Notes: generated from the letters alone by a model not told the origin. A stretch of DNA of 64,000 nt from Notospermus geniculatus (GCA_002633025.1 NMRB01001345.1:122591-186590); one strand, 5' to 3'; shown: positions 36,672 to 48,852, counted from the first letter of the stretch. Numbers and translations: made by a program.

Positions 36672-36790
36672 GGGGACTTGAGTTGAGGCATGCATGGAAG
36701 GGGTGTTGGGTGTTTCCGAGGTCCAAAAGCACCCCACGGACAGTGCCCTGACCCCTGGCCCTGGGGTAAAATACCCCAGAAATATGTAGG
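36672..36790. mobile_element. Palindrome-family member, single arm
   Basis: One arm of the family at 38087-38288: GACTTGAG-TTGAGGCATGC, then GGTGTTTCCGAGGTCC, CACGGACAGTGCCCTGACCC and GGGGTAAAATACCCCAG. The inverted partner arm is missing; sequence after TATGTAGGCCTATAG is unrelated. Confidence 0.6.
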
Positions 36791-37029
36791 CCTATAGGGT
36801 AGTTTCGGGTAATATCACGGGTATAGTGACGATTGTTGCCATACACATCGCGGACCAAAGTGTGTACATGACGAGATGGAGAAAGTAGCTGAAATACAGC
36901 CCTGATATTGTTGGTGCAGATGAGGGAGTCAATAAACAACAGAATGAAATGGCCAGGGCCATTGTGCTCACCTCTGTGATAAGTCTCCATGGTTAAGTGT
37001 GAAACTGTGACTCTCATGGTGAATGTTGA

Positions 37030-37783
37030 AGGATCAGTACAGATAATATACCAAGACACATATTTAGGCATGGTTAAAGCATCCTAGCTCCCACTATTTA
37101 TGAGGTGTTGGTCGAAGTCCATTTTTCAAGATGGCTCCCTGGCGGCCATATTTGACGTCGAATCTGACTGAAATTTACTATATATCTATATGGTACCTAG
37201 AGACGTATTTTGACAAGGTTAAAACATCATACCTACTCCTATTTATAAAATGTGGGTCAAAGTCCATTTTTCAAGATGGCTTCCTGGCGGCCATATTTGA
37301 AGTCCGATCGGGTTGAAATTTGGTGCACTTGTGCAGGGTGCCTAGATATATCTTCACACCAAATCACAACACTCTATGTCAAATAGCCATGAAATGTGCC
37401 ACCAAACAGTGAATTTTGAACTTTGACCTCTGTGACCTTGAAAAGTAGGTCAAATCAAAAACCCGGGATTTATGTGATGTAGTCTCATCAGAGGAACCCA
37501 CCATAAAAGTTTCGTGGTTCTAGCTAACAGCGTTCAGGAGATATGGCCAAAAGATTGTTTTCACAAAGCGCCCCCTACAGGCCAGAGTATAACAGCAGCA
37601 GCGCTAAGTTTCGGTCCAGAGATAGTTTTTACCATAGGGTACCTGTACACCAAATTTCAAGTTTGTAACCCAAACGGTTTAGAAACGTGCCACCCCTGTT
37701 AACGACGACGGACGACGGACGACAGACGACGACGGACGACGGACGACACACCATGGGAGAAGCTCACCTCACAGAGGTGAGCT
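37030..37783. mobile_element. Hairpin-ended modular repeat element B
   Basis: Shares modules and 3' end with element A: two CAAGATGGC...GGCCATATTTGA modules (about 37120 and 37266), one TTTGACCTCTGTGACCTTGA module (37421), a longer GACGACG microsatellite (37704-37748) and the terminal hairpin AGCTCACCTC-ACA-GAGGTGAGCT (37761-37783). The left hairpin of A is absent, so B is 5'-truncated or a variant; its left edge is approximate. Confidence 0.65.
37704..37748. repeat. GACGACG microsatellite
   Basis: An irregular 3/7-bp GAC/GACG run directly before the terminal hairpin of element B. The corresponding run in element A is shorter (about 35705-35728), which suggests expansion after insertion. Confidence 0.8.
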
Positions 37784-37938
37784 AAAAAAATCAATACCTA
37801 AGTTGCCAAGTAATGCAGGCAAGATAGAAAAACAGGTCTACGATATTCGCCGATCTCATCCACGATGTTAGCCGAGTCACCTCCGCGATCTTTGCCGAAT
37901 CACGTACGAAGTAAAACATAGGCCGCAAATGAATTATT

Positions 37939-38080
37939 GCTGGGGTATTTTACCCAGGCATGCCAGGGGTCAGGGCACTGTCGTGGGGTGCTTTTCTCAT
38001 GTTTCTTTTGGACCTCGGAAACACCCATGCACCCACCCACCACCCCTGCCTCTCTCTGCTCTGCCATGCATGCATGCATG
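37939..38080. mobile_element. Palindrome-family member, inverted single arm
   Basis: The arm in reverse orientation: GGGGTATTTTACCCAGG, CAGGGGTCAGGGCACTG, GGTGCTTTTCTC-insert-TTTTGGACC, TCGGAAACACCC, ending in CCACCACCCCTGCC. It carries a small insertion within the arm and leads into a GCATGCATGCATGCAT run at about 38067-38083. Confidence 0.6.
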
Positions 38081-38086
38081 CATCAC

Positions 38087-38288
38087 AGGGACTTGAGGCA
38101 TGCATGGCAGGGGTGGTGGTGGGTGTTTCCGAGGTCCAAAAGCACCCACGGACAGTGTCCTGACCCCCGGGGTAAAATACCCCAGAAATATGTATATTAT
38201 TATATATACATATTTCTGGGGTATTTTACCCCGGGGGTCAGGACACTGTCCGTGGGTGCTTTTGGACCTCGGAAACACCCACCCACCA
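38087..38288. mobile_element. Near-perfect long palindrome (MITE-like)
   Basis: The left arm begins GGGACTTGAGGCATGCATGG. From about 38112 to 38196 it is the inverted copy of 38200-38288, apart from one or two mismatches, centred on an AT-rich TATATTATTATATATA. Inner motifs are GTTTCCGAGGTCC, GGACAGTGTCCTGACCCC and GGGGTAAAATACCCC. There is no coding capacity. The long hairpin would be hard to sequence through. Confidence 0.78.
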
Positions 38289-38289
38289 C

Positions 38290-39027
38290 AGTTCGGCAAA
38301 GGTCAATATTCGGCAGCGCTGCCAAATACGGCAACTCGGGGTTGCCGTTTATGGCAACCGTTGCTCTATTCGGCAGCCCAACCGCTGCCGTAATCGGCAG
38401 CCTTAAACTTCGGCGAGCTAGGGGGAAGTGCTTTGTACATCGGGTTGTTTAGTTTTCAGTTCATAGGGGGCAGTACGAGCAGTTCTCAAACTTCATCCAC
38501 GGAAATCAAAGTTCCATTCACCGATTTTTGTTTTTTTACACATTCTTGGATTTTGGCTCCCAACTGGTAAATGCATTGTGGTTTAGATTGCTTATGGTTC
38601 CTTAATATCCATTTTAATCCACAATAACTACCAACTGTTACTTGAATTCTCATTTATTTCAACTGGCTTTTCGTTCTGACTGCTGAGGATGTCACGTGAC
38701 AATCACTGCGGGGGGTATCTTTCGGGGCCATCTCGGGAGTTGCTGAATACGGCAACTTCCGGGGCTGCCATATGAAGCAGCCCTTTCGATACTTGTGTTT
38801 TTATCATGTAACTCCCAAAATAAATGGACAAATACATAGAAAATTGGCAGGTTCATTTATTTTATTCATCTTACAGACAATCCTGAAAAATTTTTGGGAA
38901 AATGAATGCGTTTCGGATGTTTTGGTTATACTTCAGTTATTGTCAGTTATTTTCAATGGAGGGCTGTCACATTCGGCAACGGCTGCCGTATCTGGCAGCG
39001 CTGCCGAATTTTGACCTTTGCCGAACT
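38290..39027. mobile_element. 738-bp TIR element with subterminal CGGCA repeats
   Basis: The termini are inverted repeats of about 46 bp with two mismatches. The left end starts AGTTCGGCAAAGGTCAA and both ends contain the palindrome GGCAGCGCTGCC. CAC flanks both sides (38287-38289, 39028-39030), a possible 3-bp target duplication. Subterminal regions carry many NCGGCA/GGCAAC units in both orientations (38300-38405 and 38740-39010), like transposase-binding subterminal repeats of hAT or CACTA elements. The interior has no recognisable transposase. Superfamily is unassigned. Confidence 0.7.
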
Positions 39028-39930
39028 CACGCTGGTGATTCAAATTTTACTGTACGCATTGTCAGAATATCCGGTCTTGAGCTGATAGCAGACGATGCAT
39101 TCACAAAATCATGTTTGGTTCACTAGTGTTTATGATAATGTGGCAGGTTCATGAAAAGTCACCTACGTTATGTCATAAGACACCTAGATAACCTCAGAAT
39201 ACTACCCTTTTATTCACATAATAGCCTATCCAAGGGACAAATGCACTAGAAGTCAGCCGATTTGGCACATTTTGGCATTTCATCCGCTTGCGGGTGGGGA
39301 TAGGGCATTCATGATGAGTGCGCACACTAGAGGGATTATATTTGATATTTCTAACCGTTCCTGGCCGAGATTTTATATTTGCTTCAGTGAAAATTATTAA
39401 GATTTTGTCAGACTCCTGTACGAATTGTCAGTCAAATGAAATTTCCCTCTGTACGCGTTGTCAGTTCAAATGTGTGTACTTAGTTTATATTCGCCGGCTT
39501 GCGAAAATAATCTCGTACCTCGCTTCTCGTAACATTCAGTGGTATCCTAAATAATGAGTTAATAAAAGCACTGCGGTTGGAGGAAGGCAGCAGCGATACC
39601 AGTCCTTTTATGGTTATTACGGGGACGTATGAGATCTGTTTCAAGCAAAGAATCCGACTCTATGCTGATTTTGCGTCGCCGCAGATAGCCCAACGGTAAC
39701 CTCCGGGAGCCCAACACGTTCCCTTTTGTATGCAGTATTATTTCGATATAANCATATCGCTATTTTCTTAGGATTTACTTTCGTGGCGTAGTAGATCACG
39801 TGATTACCGAGTTGAGGCGGTGATGTGTCCGCGTATTACTTTTTACGCCAAATTCGGCGTGATGCGGCTCGTGCGGACACAGGTTGGTGCGTCCATAACG
39901 CCGCCTAGCGCCGACCTGTGAAACACAATG

Positions 39931-41569
39931 CCATCAATAATAGACGTATTATTGAGTCTGTGTTGTAACAATTAGAACAAGGGGGATATAGTGTCAGTCA
40001 AATGAAGTCAAAACTCTTCCACATCTAATAGTGGCCCTCGCCAAGTCCTCATTCCTAGTAATTACTAACTAAGCACTTTCGCAAAAAAATTGCCCCATTG
40101 TCCAATATAGTTCCATTTGTCTAGGGTAGTTTTTTCATTCGGCACACATTTCTAAAATGCAATTTTGCAGTTGTATTCAGCACTCAAGGGAAGAAAAAAA
40201 CTTGTGATGGACCTTAAGCGGGTGCACGATTCAGATGTATGCCGAGGGCCCTCAAGGGGGCGGGCGTATACGGTTTAGGGCCACGCTGATGGTGCTGAAG
40301 GAAGTGAAGGATTCTCACAGCGGAACCAGTTTCATTCGATACTTCCGGTGTACCGAGATTTTCCACACATAACCCCTTTCTTTCTTTCTTTTTTCTTTCT
40401 TTTTGTGCTGCTGTTGTACTAGCGTTTCCTGTCGATTCTTTATTGTTCATTGTCGATTCTTGATAATTTTGCCTATTTTTATTCCTTTATTCCTGCTATC
40501 TAGGCCTGGTTTAACTAAATGTAGTTTGTGAATTACCACGAACAGCTAAGTCAAATTAATCAACAATATTTCCACGGTTACAAGTAAGTTCCTTTCTTTC
40601 GTACGCGAAGTCAGGTCCAATCGGCCAGAAAGAGCACCCGGTGGTATAACATACAAACTATGGTTTGCATTTAAGCCAAAGCTAGAACCCGCCTGCGCAT
40701 GGTTGAAATGGGTACACAGCACCTACTTCCAATTACAAAATGTGAAAGCGAATTCCTGTTCCGGTTGGGTAGAAAATAAGGATCCTGCTATGAGTATCAA
40801 ACGGGCGTACATTAGCTTTCATAGCGTTGGGATGGTTTCGAGTGTACTTGAAACAAATAGAAAAGGCTCCATGCATTGTCTACTAAATTATGAGTTACTC
40901 AATTTTCCGGTCGTCGTTCAAACTAAATCAGAATGCAGGAAACAAAATAATACAAATCCCCTGTGTATTTTTCTTTCCCTCTGTCCTCACCGCCAGGGCT
41001 TCCATCCTCGTCCATTGATTCTTTCTGTTGTTTATATTCTAGAAACAAGAAATTATTCCATCAAACCCAATGTTTCTTTCTCTGGATATTGATATATTCG
41101 CTGCTTCATCTGCAGAAGTCATTGACCAGACACCACAGAGTACTGTATCCCAAATCTGGGTTTACTAGTATTCGACCCGTTGGGCCACTAAACATTTTGG
41201 TGCTGATCGTTACGAAACAGCAAGTAAAGAATTAAAGATCTGTTTTCATCAACGTTGTTTACGCTCCCTGAGCAGACGACGTCTAATTTGGCTAGAAACA
41301 AAACATGATGAATCTCTTATTAAAGACAGATGTCACTACCATCGGGTTTGTTGATGGTCAATAAGTCATGCTGAGGTTGGTAATATTGGTAAAGTTCTGC
41401 GGTGCATTTCAGGCGTACGTGTAAATGAGCGATATAATTACTTCAAACGCTGCAACGCTACGAAATCAAGAAAGACTGTTGTTATAATCTTGCTAGAAAC
41501 GAAATTTAAATCCGACCATTCTTACCGCAAATGCAAAATAACAGTCTTTTAAAATGAAATGGTTAACAT
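39931..41569. repeat. 1.63 kb dispersed duplication, copy 2
   Basis: The second copy of 32671-34298 in the same orientation, starting 7260 bp downstream. It lies 178 bp after the single N at 39752. It has extra TTTC units in the pyrimidine tract near 40378 and several small indels, so it is not just the same reads placed twice, though an allelic contig remains possible. Confidence 0.88.
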
Positions 41570-44095
41570 TTTAACCTGGTACTTCAATTTTGCCGCATTG
41601 TGTTGAAGGGAACGTTTGAGGTTCTCATGGCCCTTCACAATCACCTACAAGTAAGGTAAATACTCAAGAAAAGAGGTCACAAGCTGGAGGGTAACATCGA
41701 GGACCCTTCACCCATATTCTTTCCCAGAAAATTTCCTGGTCTATTCAGGGTTTCAGCGTGTTTTCTTTTTCAATTTTATTTTTCTCAAACCAGAAATGCC
41801 AAATTTTAGTGCAGCTAACGGTTCATTGAGTTTTTCTTCTCAAGTGAATTCTAACACCGGTGTAGGTCTGACCAGGCGTTGGACTTGATACATGTCAACC
41901 ATTTTAACCCTTTTCGAAGTTACAACACTCCGACGATTTGCGGTCCGACCTGTCATAAGGCTGCCACCTTTCAATACATCTATACCTCACGCGACGCAGG
42001 GCGGAAATGGCCATCATCCGCCATTATCCAGAAAACATGACATGGTGGTGTTTATGTTGTCCAGCGAGAGCCATCCCATGTATCCAGTTACTGAAAGTAT
42101 TCATTGTAATCCTGTATTCAGCTCATACCACCCCGACAATTTCCCGAAACTTATTCTGTCCATCGCTTGTTCGCTCTTGACCGACTTGCTTCAATTAATT
42201 TTGGAACATTACATCGTGTCAACAACATTGGATTGCTCCGGCTTGTTTGTTCTGGCCGTATGTAATGTACATATTTCTCCCGATATTGGGCCAATGTAGT
42301 CAGGACCGCTGGGACGGGCCTTCCACGGAGCCAACTCAGCAATCACTTTCCGCCGGCTTTGTTAACATTTTCCCCATCAAATGTTGGCGACATCAAAAAC
42401 GCGGAACGGCCGGGACACCGTGGTCGCCATGATGGTAAAATGACAACGAGGCTGGCAAAAGCGTAGCGAGGGTGTGATTGGGTGAAACAGATTTGTAGTT
42501 TCTATGGAATGAGCTGGCATGAAGGTCAAACCCGTTTGCAATAGCAAATTTTACACTCTGCAGAAAGCGTTTTGTGCAGGATGTATCTTTAATACTGCAG
42601 CAGTTCTCTGTCACGCAGTGTACTACCGGTAATTCACAACCTGTACTACCATAAATACTTAGATTTGTACTCAGTTTTCAAGATTAGATTCAATTGCTTT
42701 CAACCACGCTGTATCAAATGTTGAAAGCGTTCTTTGATTTGAAATCCATATTGAAGCATCCTCACTCCAGTACGTACTGAGTACGTATGAGTATGTACAT
42801 GAGTACGCACTCACTATGAACGAGGGCCACTAAACATTTTTTTCGTTATTTCATCGTTAATTTCATTCAGAGATTCGGTGGTTGTTTGTTGATTCAGGAA
42901 GCTGGTTAAACCCTCATTACAAACCCCGAAAAATATACACCATTGAATGTCCCATTAGAAGTAGCAGACGCGAGTTGAGTTAGTTCGTTGAAAACGCGTG
43001 GTACCGTACAGCATCAAGCGTTCCTTGACAAAATTGAGATTTCACCATCATTTTGTTTGCCTGTTCTTGCATTATTTTACGAGTCAACTCATAATGATTC
43101 TTTGTACACACATTTCCGGACGTGACAAGCCATTACTAAGTCATTACTTAGTCATATTCAAAACGCCTGTTTGTGAAATTGACGGGCTATGACGCGGCAC
43201 TTGTCTCCCTACGGTGGCTCATAGCAAGCATTGTTGTTGTAATTTCAATCTATATTTCCCACAATGCTTTCCTGAAATACATCTTAAAACTTTTAACATT
43301 TCGTAATCTTATACCCAACTTGAGTGCCAAGTGAGTGTCATGTAACTCGACGATAGAATTGCTGAAATTAAAAAGAATTTTGTGTCCCTAACGGGCCACT
43401 GTACCCTTTACTTTTCCCCCTTGCTTTCATGCCACGATCAACAACATAAAATCGTTTAGCCCTATTGGCCGTTCCTGTCATCCAACTACGAGATGCTGGA
43501 ATTGTGTAAACAGAAGGCATCGAGTTGTTCTGCCTAACAATAAAATATCATGGCAAGTGAACATTTTGACACCCACTGCACATTTGAATCAATACCCGTT
43601 ATTCTGTACACCCACTTGAAGAAGCCATGTGCCATTTTACTCAGACATATGCAATTTATGCAGGCATACATCAATTAAAATATTGATGTCCTCCGGAAGC
43701 TTTTTCAGGGCTTGTTTCTATGCTCTTTAACTAGTAGTAGGTTGGCGACATCGCCGAAATTTGTATGCGTCTGGCGGGGGACTGTTGATCAAACTTTTAA
43801 AAGCAGCATTTTAAAAAGTCACAACAGGAGTTGGCGACTCAGAAGCAATGGTTCTAAAATTGTTGATAAAGAAGGGCCAATGGCTTCATTGATGGCAATC
43901 ATGGTGACTGTTCGTTGAATGATGTGACGTAGCTTCGTCACACTGGCAGGCTTATGCACACATTGAAGACTCCCTTCTGGAAAGGTGCGGAGAAAACGTC
44001 AATGCTTGCCATCACTGCATTTTCGGGTTCGAATCCTTGTCACGTCCTTTCGGCTAGTGACAGAAAGGGGCATTTCTCCCGTACCTCGGGTATTT
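41570..44095. other. Non-coding stretch, nothing certain
   Basis: A 135-codon plus-strand frame (41892-42299) shows no domain or clear splice borders. The area 42300-42440 is CpG-bearing. A lone tRNA box-B-like GGTTCGAATCC is at 44029-44039. No gene supported. Confidence 0.4.
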
Positions 44096-44100
44096 ACCCG

Positions 44101-44208
44101 GGCCCATATTCATAAAACTACTTAAGTCTAAGTGTGACACTTATCCTTTGTTCAGCACAAAAGATAAGTATCACACTTAGACTTAAGTAGTTTTATGAAT
44201 ATGGGTCC
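44101..44208. mobile_element. 108-bp palindromic MITE
   Basis: The 45-bp arms are inverted copies with a few mismatches: left starts GGCCCATATTCATAAAACTA, right ends ATGAATATGGGTCC. The 17-bp loop is around 44146-44162. The arms include CTTAAGTCTAAGTGTGACAC. Palindromes with CCCATATTCATAAA-type ends are common in marine invertebrate genomes (general knowledge). Confidence 0.72.
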
Positions 44209-44212
44209 TGGG

Positions 44213-47200
44213 AGTTTGGTCCCTTTTGCCTTCTAACTCTTGCTTTCCTCAATATTTCATTAGAGCTGCCAAATTCCCACTTCCTTTCAATTTCATTTGG
44301 TCGTGATAAGAATAAGGTTCACATAGGTAACTCGTGTGTTGTGTATGTTGTACCTTAAGTACTTGGTTCGACACCATTATCTCAAACTTAAAGTCTGCCT
44401 AAAGGGTTATTAGTCAAGTCATTAGCGCCCTGAGTGGAATTGAGCTCCCTACTCGTTATGTCTAAAAAGGCCCTGAATATCCCCCTGACGGGAGGGATAT
44501 AATGCCTTTCTCGCCCAATTATCAGTCTTCACGTTGAAATGTTGTTTGATATCGATAGTCAATTAAACCGTTGAGAGGTAACGGTCAAAGTGTTGATGAA
44601 AGGAGCCAAGAAAACGAACCCAAACTTGCCAGCCAGGGAATAATGCATATGTCGTTTTGAAGTGGGAAGGCGAAATAATCGTGTCCCGGATAACACCTGT
44701 CAGAAACTACTGCTTGACATGATTTTCACGGACGGCCATTAACTCAAAACCACCGTCATTATGTATCTACCGAATAGATCGATATTAAAATATACGAAAT
44801 GGGCTAATTTATTTCAATCTGCCGGGACGTTGTTGGTGATATTTGCATATTGGGTCCTGTTGGTTGGATTTTGCACAGCGCCCAAGTGGTGCGAGGGCAT
44901 GACTTGGTCACGTGGTGCTTGTATTGTCAGCGTGCCATTTGGCTGAGTACTCGTCTCTCCATGTCTGCTCTCGAAAAGAATACTTACCATCCATCAATCG
45001 AGACAAAAGTACAAAAATACCAATAAATAGAGATAACACGAGATTGATATGCTTCTTTGGCCTTTCTATCACACCTTTACAAGCATAAGTTAGGCCTAGC
45101 TCAGCTAAGGACTGATCAGTGATGTTCGGTAGAGAGTACACGATGACGTAGGCCCTACTTGCTTCGGAATCCGCCATTATGCAAGGCAAAGATCAATATG
45201 CGAAGAGAACATGCATGAAAAATGGCGACACATCGATGGAAACTGTGTTCTGTGCTCAAAATATGGTAAACCGTGTCAAGGAGGGAAGCGATGGGCTCAA
45301 ATGACCAATGATTTATTATATTTGTAACAGTAAACATTATTGTATATGAGACCCTGTACTTCATTTCCATGAAGTAGGGAATAATCACACAATTTGGTAC
45401 ATGCAATCATCCTCTTCAAATTGTTACCATTTTTCTCTTTCCTTGACAAAGGTGCATTTGGCCATTTATACGGAACCCCGAAACTCTGCTGAACAGCTGG
45501 TTTCCAAGATTGCAAGTCAATGAAACGTTGATGATCTGAAAGAGATATCAAAAGGTCCTGGCATACGAGATGTGTCGCCCCGCCAACATCTTTTTGGGTA
45601 AAGAGCAGTCCAAAAGTTGACTAAGATGAGCATGTTGAGGTCATAGAACACTTTATAAAAGTTCTTCGAGAATGAGACAGTTGATGTTCAGACTCGAGTT
45701 GAAATTCACCACCAAATAGATGCTAATGATCCTTTTGGTATTACACTCTGATTCTAAACATATTTCGCTCTTACTGCATCACGAATTTATTTTCGTCCTG
45801 CATCTCCAAGCATTCCATCACTTGGTTACGTACCACTCTCATCTCATAGTATTGCCGAACACTTATTTTACTATGCCATACGCCATCACTCTAATATATA
45901 ACATTCAACTCATTTTTTAGTCGTCTGGACCTCTTGTAATTTTTGAGTTGAAGATAGAGCGTTTTCGTTCACTTAACTCGGTACAGGAGTCTGGAGCGAA
46001 GTGTTCTAAAAGCAGGGTAGGTCTCCTCGCCTCTGGTACGAGATATCGAGTGGGGTAATACATGAAGCTCAAGCATACTTCAGGCTGTCACTACTTGGCA
46101 ATGGTGGGTATAGGAGCCCTGCATATAATACTGACGAGAGGTTCTCCTTCGTGAACGTTACATATAAGCTAGTGGCAAGAGAGGCGCAATAAATGGGTTT
46201 TAATGTCATTTTATATCGAGTGTAGTGTCAGTACTTGTGTGTATGATTGCGTACGGCGTACATAGCACATCCAAGTCACAGCAGAGCGCACATGTTAGTT
46301 AGAGTCGGTGCAGAAAGACGTTAGACTTTATTCCTCCATAAAGAGTGATAATATCTTTACTTTATTGGGAGTTCTCTTCCCTTGTTGGACTTCAGGAGTA
46401 TCTGTGCTCGGGACTGTTCAGGACTCTTCTAAATATGGCGACAACAAAGACGTCATTGGGAGGGACACGTCACTCGTGTCCCCGTGATTCAGTGCTCGGC
46501 TGCCGTTGCCTTCAATCCACCGCGGTAGGTCCACGGATAACCTGTCCCCGAATCTGCTATATTTCATTGTATTTTACAAAAAGATATTAATATCATGATG
46601 TAATTATCATATTTCGTTCGTCCACATTCATTTTCATTTATTTTACCTCTGGTGTGATGCTGATTGTTTGATGTGGGAGATCCGTCGATTTGGTTTCAAT
46701 AGAAACAATTTTTGACACACTTCACTCCTACAAAAACGTCTTCTTCGAATGGAGAATCTATGTAAACATCATCAGGCGATTTTCATAGGCCTATTTTGTA
46801 TACGTTTCTTCTTATCTTAATTTTCTGACACGGGCGTTCACAGAGCAGCGGAAGTCAAAGGCCGGGCAGAACGCAGACATACGCAAAAAAGAGATAGGAA
46901 TTTATAAATAAGTCAAGAAAAAGATCCAAGCAACTACAATGTAGTATTCGAAATAGTTTCGAAGTAGTTTCTGTACTCATCTCAAAAATGAGACGAGTTG
47001 GATGAAAGAGAATAGCAAAGTCGCCCACAACCACACATACCGGACTTTTGAGAATCAGATTACCAAACTTTAAAATCTTCTCATTTCTTCCTGACCTTCC
47101 TATATCTAAAAAGTAAAGAGAAATACGTATTACCTGGAAAACCAATCGCACATTCCTGCTATAAGCAAATTCTCCTTTTTTATTTCATTTTAGTCGTTCG

Positions 47201-48530
47201 AATTCGCAAAACTTTTCGTCCGAAACTTTTTCGCCGTTGCAACCTTTCTCAGATCAGTCTACAAAAGCAGCCGGGTGAAGTAAAAGTTTGAAAACTTGCA
47301 ACTGTACCTTATAAAGTAAAACATTGATCTATGCCTAAATGAGCTTTCCTTTGCAAATTCCATTTGAAAAGCAACACGCGAAATATTTGAAAAGTCAGTA
47401 TGTCAACGCGCGGAGTTTGGTCGGATGGTTTCACTTGGTGGTGATGCGCGTTATCGCGCCAACAATGTTCTCAAAACATCACCTGATTTCGCTTAAAACT
47501 TTATTCTAATGCTTTTAAATCTTTCTACATTGTAAAGTATCATAATATTGCTTCATTTTGGTCGAATTGTTTTTTTCCCATTTTTAAAATCTTACCAACG
47601 TACGTTTAACGTTAATTTTTTTAAGAACAAGTTTAGAACAGCTTTATTTTTACTGTCCTTCCCACGGATTGTATTATACCATTTTTTTCTGGCAGAAAAC
47701 TGCCATTTTGGTTTTGTTTGCATGTTTTCTCTCTAAGTCTCAAATTTTGTTCTTGTATGAAGGCGAGGTTGGCGTCACCCTGAGTTATTTCGCTGACCAA
47801 TTCGTCTAAAATTTGTTACGCATTATAGCCTGATGTTCCGCGTCTTACGGCAAAGGCTTTCGGACAAAACTTAACATGCTTAGTGAGCCGAATACTCAGT
47901 TAATTGTTGACGTATATATTGAAATTTCTTCTTAATTTATACAAGGAAACATAAGCTTAATTGACCAGAAGGACTAAGCTGGATAAATGACACTTTTGCT
48001 TTTGTCCGAAAGTTTTGGGCTCCCTCCCCCTCCACGATAAGTATGGCTTACCCGGTTAAGACGCTTTTACCCAGCCCATTTTCGCTTAAATTCTATTGAA
48101 TTATTCGCGACTTTACAAAATGTCCAGATCCGCGACCCGGTAGGGAACGACTCAGCTCTAAGCGCAGACCTGGAGTTATTTTGACGTAAAGAAAGGCGGG
48201 TGCTCGATCCATTAAGCAGTTTTAGAAATATTTTCCATTGCCTCAGGGGGGTTAGAACACTCGATCCTCATCTGAATGCGCCGGCATAATCAGGGATACG
48301 CAAGAAATATAGTTTAATTGAGCAGACCACGTTGACACTATGAAAACAGAATTAGATTTGTTAGAATGGTAAACCAAAAGGACGCAAAATATTCTAATTC
48401 AGTTGATTAAAAGACGGTATTGAGCAACACTTACTTTAACTTAAGTTAAAAGTTGTTGTTTCTCAAAAATGTTATTCAAAGTAAAAAATTAGTTGATTTC
48501 ATTGGTTCAAAATTATGAGCCCGTTGGTAT
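44213..48530. other. Non-coding stretch, nothing recognised
   Basis: AT-rich with short chance ORFs only. I saw no repeats, RNA genes or convincing exons. Confidence 0.45.
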
Positions 48531-48852
48531 CTCTCTAAAAAAGGAAGAGCGAAATTTGCTCTAAAAGAGCTAAGTTAGGGACTGCTCTTTTGAAGAGAGC
48601 GAGAAAATGAAAGAGCTAATTTTCAATGAGGCGATTGACACCATTCTTGTCATATAAAATATCAGTGATGTCTTCAACATAGGAAACTCAAAGTATGTCA
48701 TATGAGAGAACTGATGAAGGAAAACAAGAAACTTAAATTTTCCAGGCCAGAGCCAGTCAAAGTTTCACTCTTTTGAGGATTTCACTCTTTCAAAAGAGCA
48801 GTCCCTAACTTAGCTCTTTTAGAGCAAATTTCGCTCTTCCTTTTTTAGAGAG
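48531..48852. mobile_element. 322-bp element with 61-bp inverted ends
   Basis: The left arm 48531-48591 begins CTCTCTAAAAAAGGAAGAGC and includes GAGCTAAGTTAGGGACTGC. The right arm 48792-48852 is its almost exact inverse. The arms contain the self-palindrome AGCTCTTTTAGAGC. The 200-bp interior has further AAGAGAG/CTCTTT units at its edges and no ORF of note. A non-autonomous DNA or fold-back element; superfamily unknown. Confidence 0.75.

Noticed and set aside
37937-38452. 171-codon plus-strand ORF, one of the longest in the window
   Set aside because: It runs through a long palindrome, and a mirror ORF exists on the other strand; it is a by-product of repeat sequence.
32671-41569. The two 1.63 kb copies as LTRs of one retroelement
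   Set aside because: Ends are not TG...CA, no primer-binding site or polypurine tract is evident, and the 5.6 kb interior has no gag or pol frames.
44029-44039. GGTTCGAATCC box B, suggesting another tRNA or a tRNA-derived SINE
   Set aside because: No box A, acceptor stem or cloverleaf can be built upstream; kept only as a lone motif.
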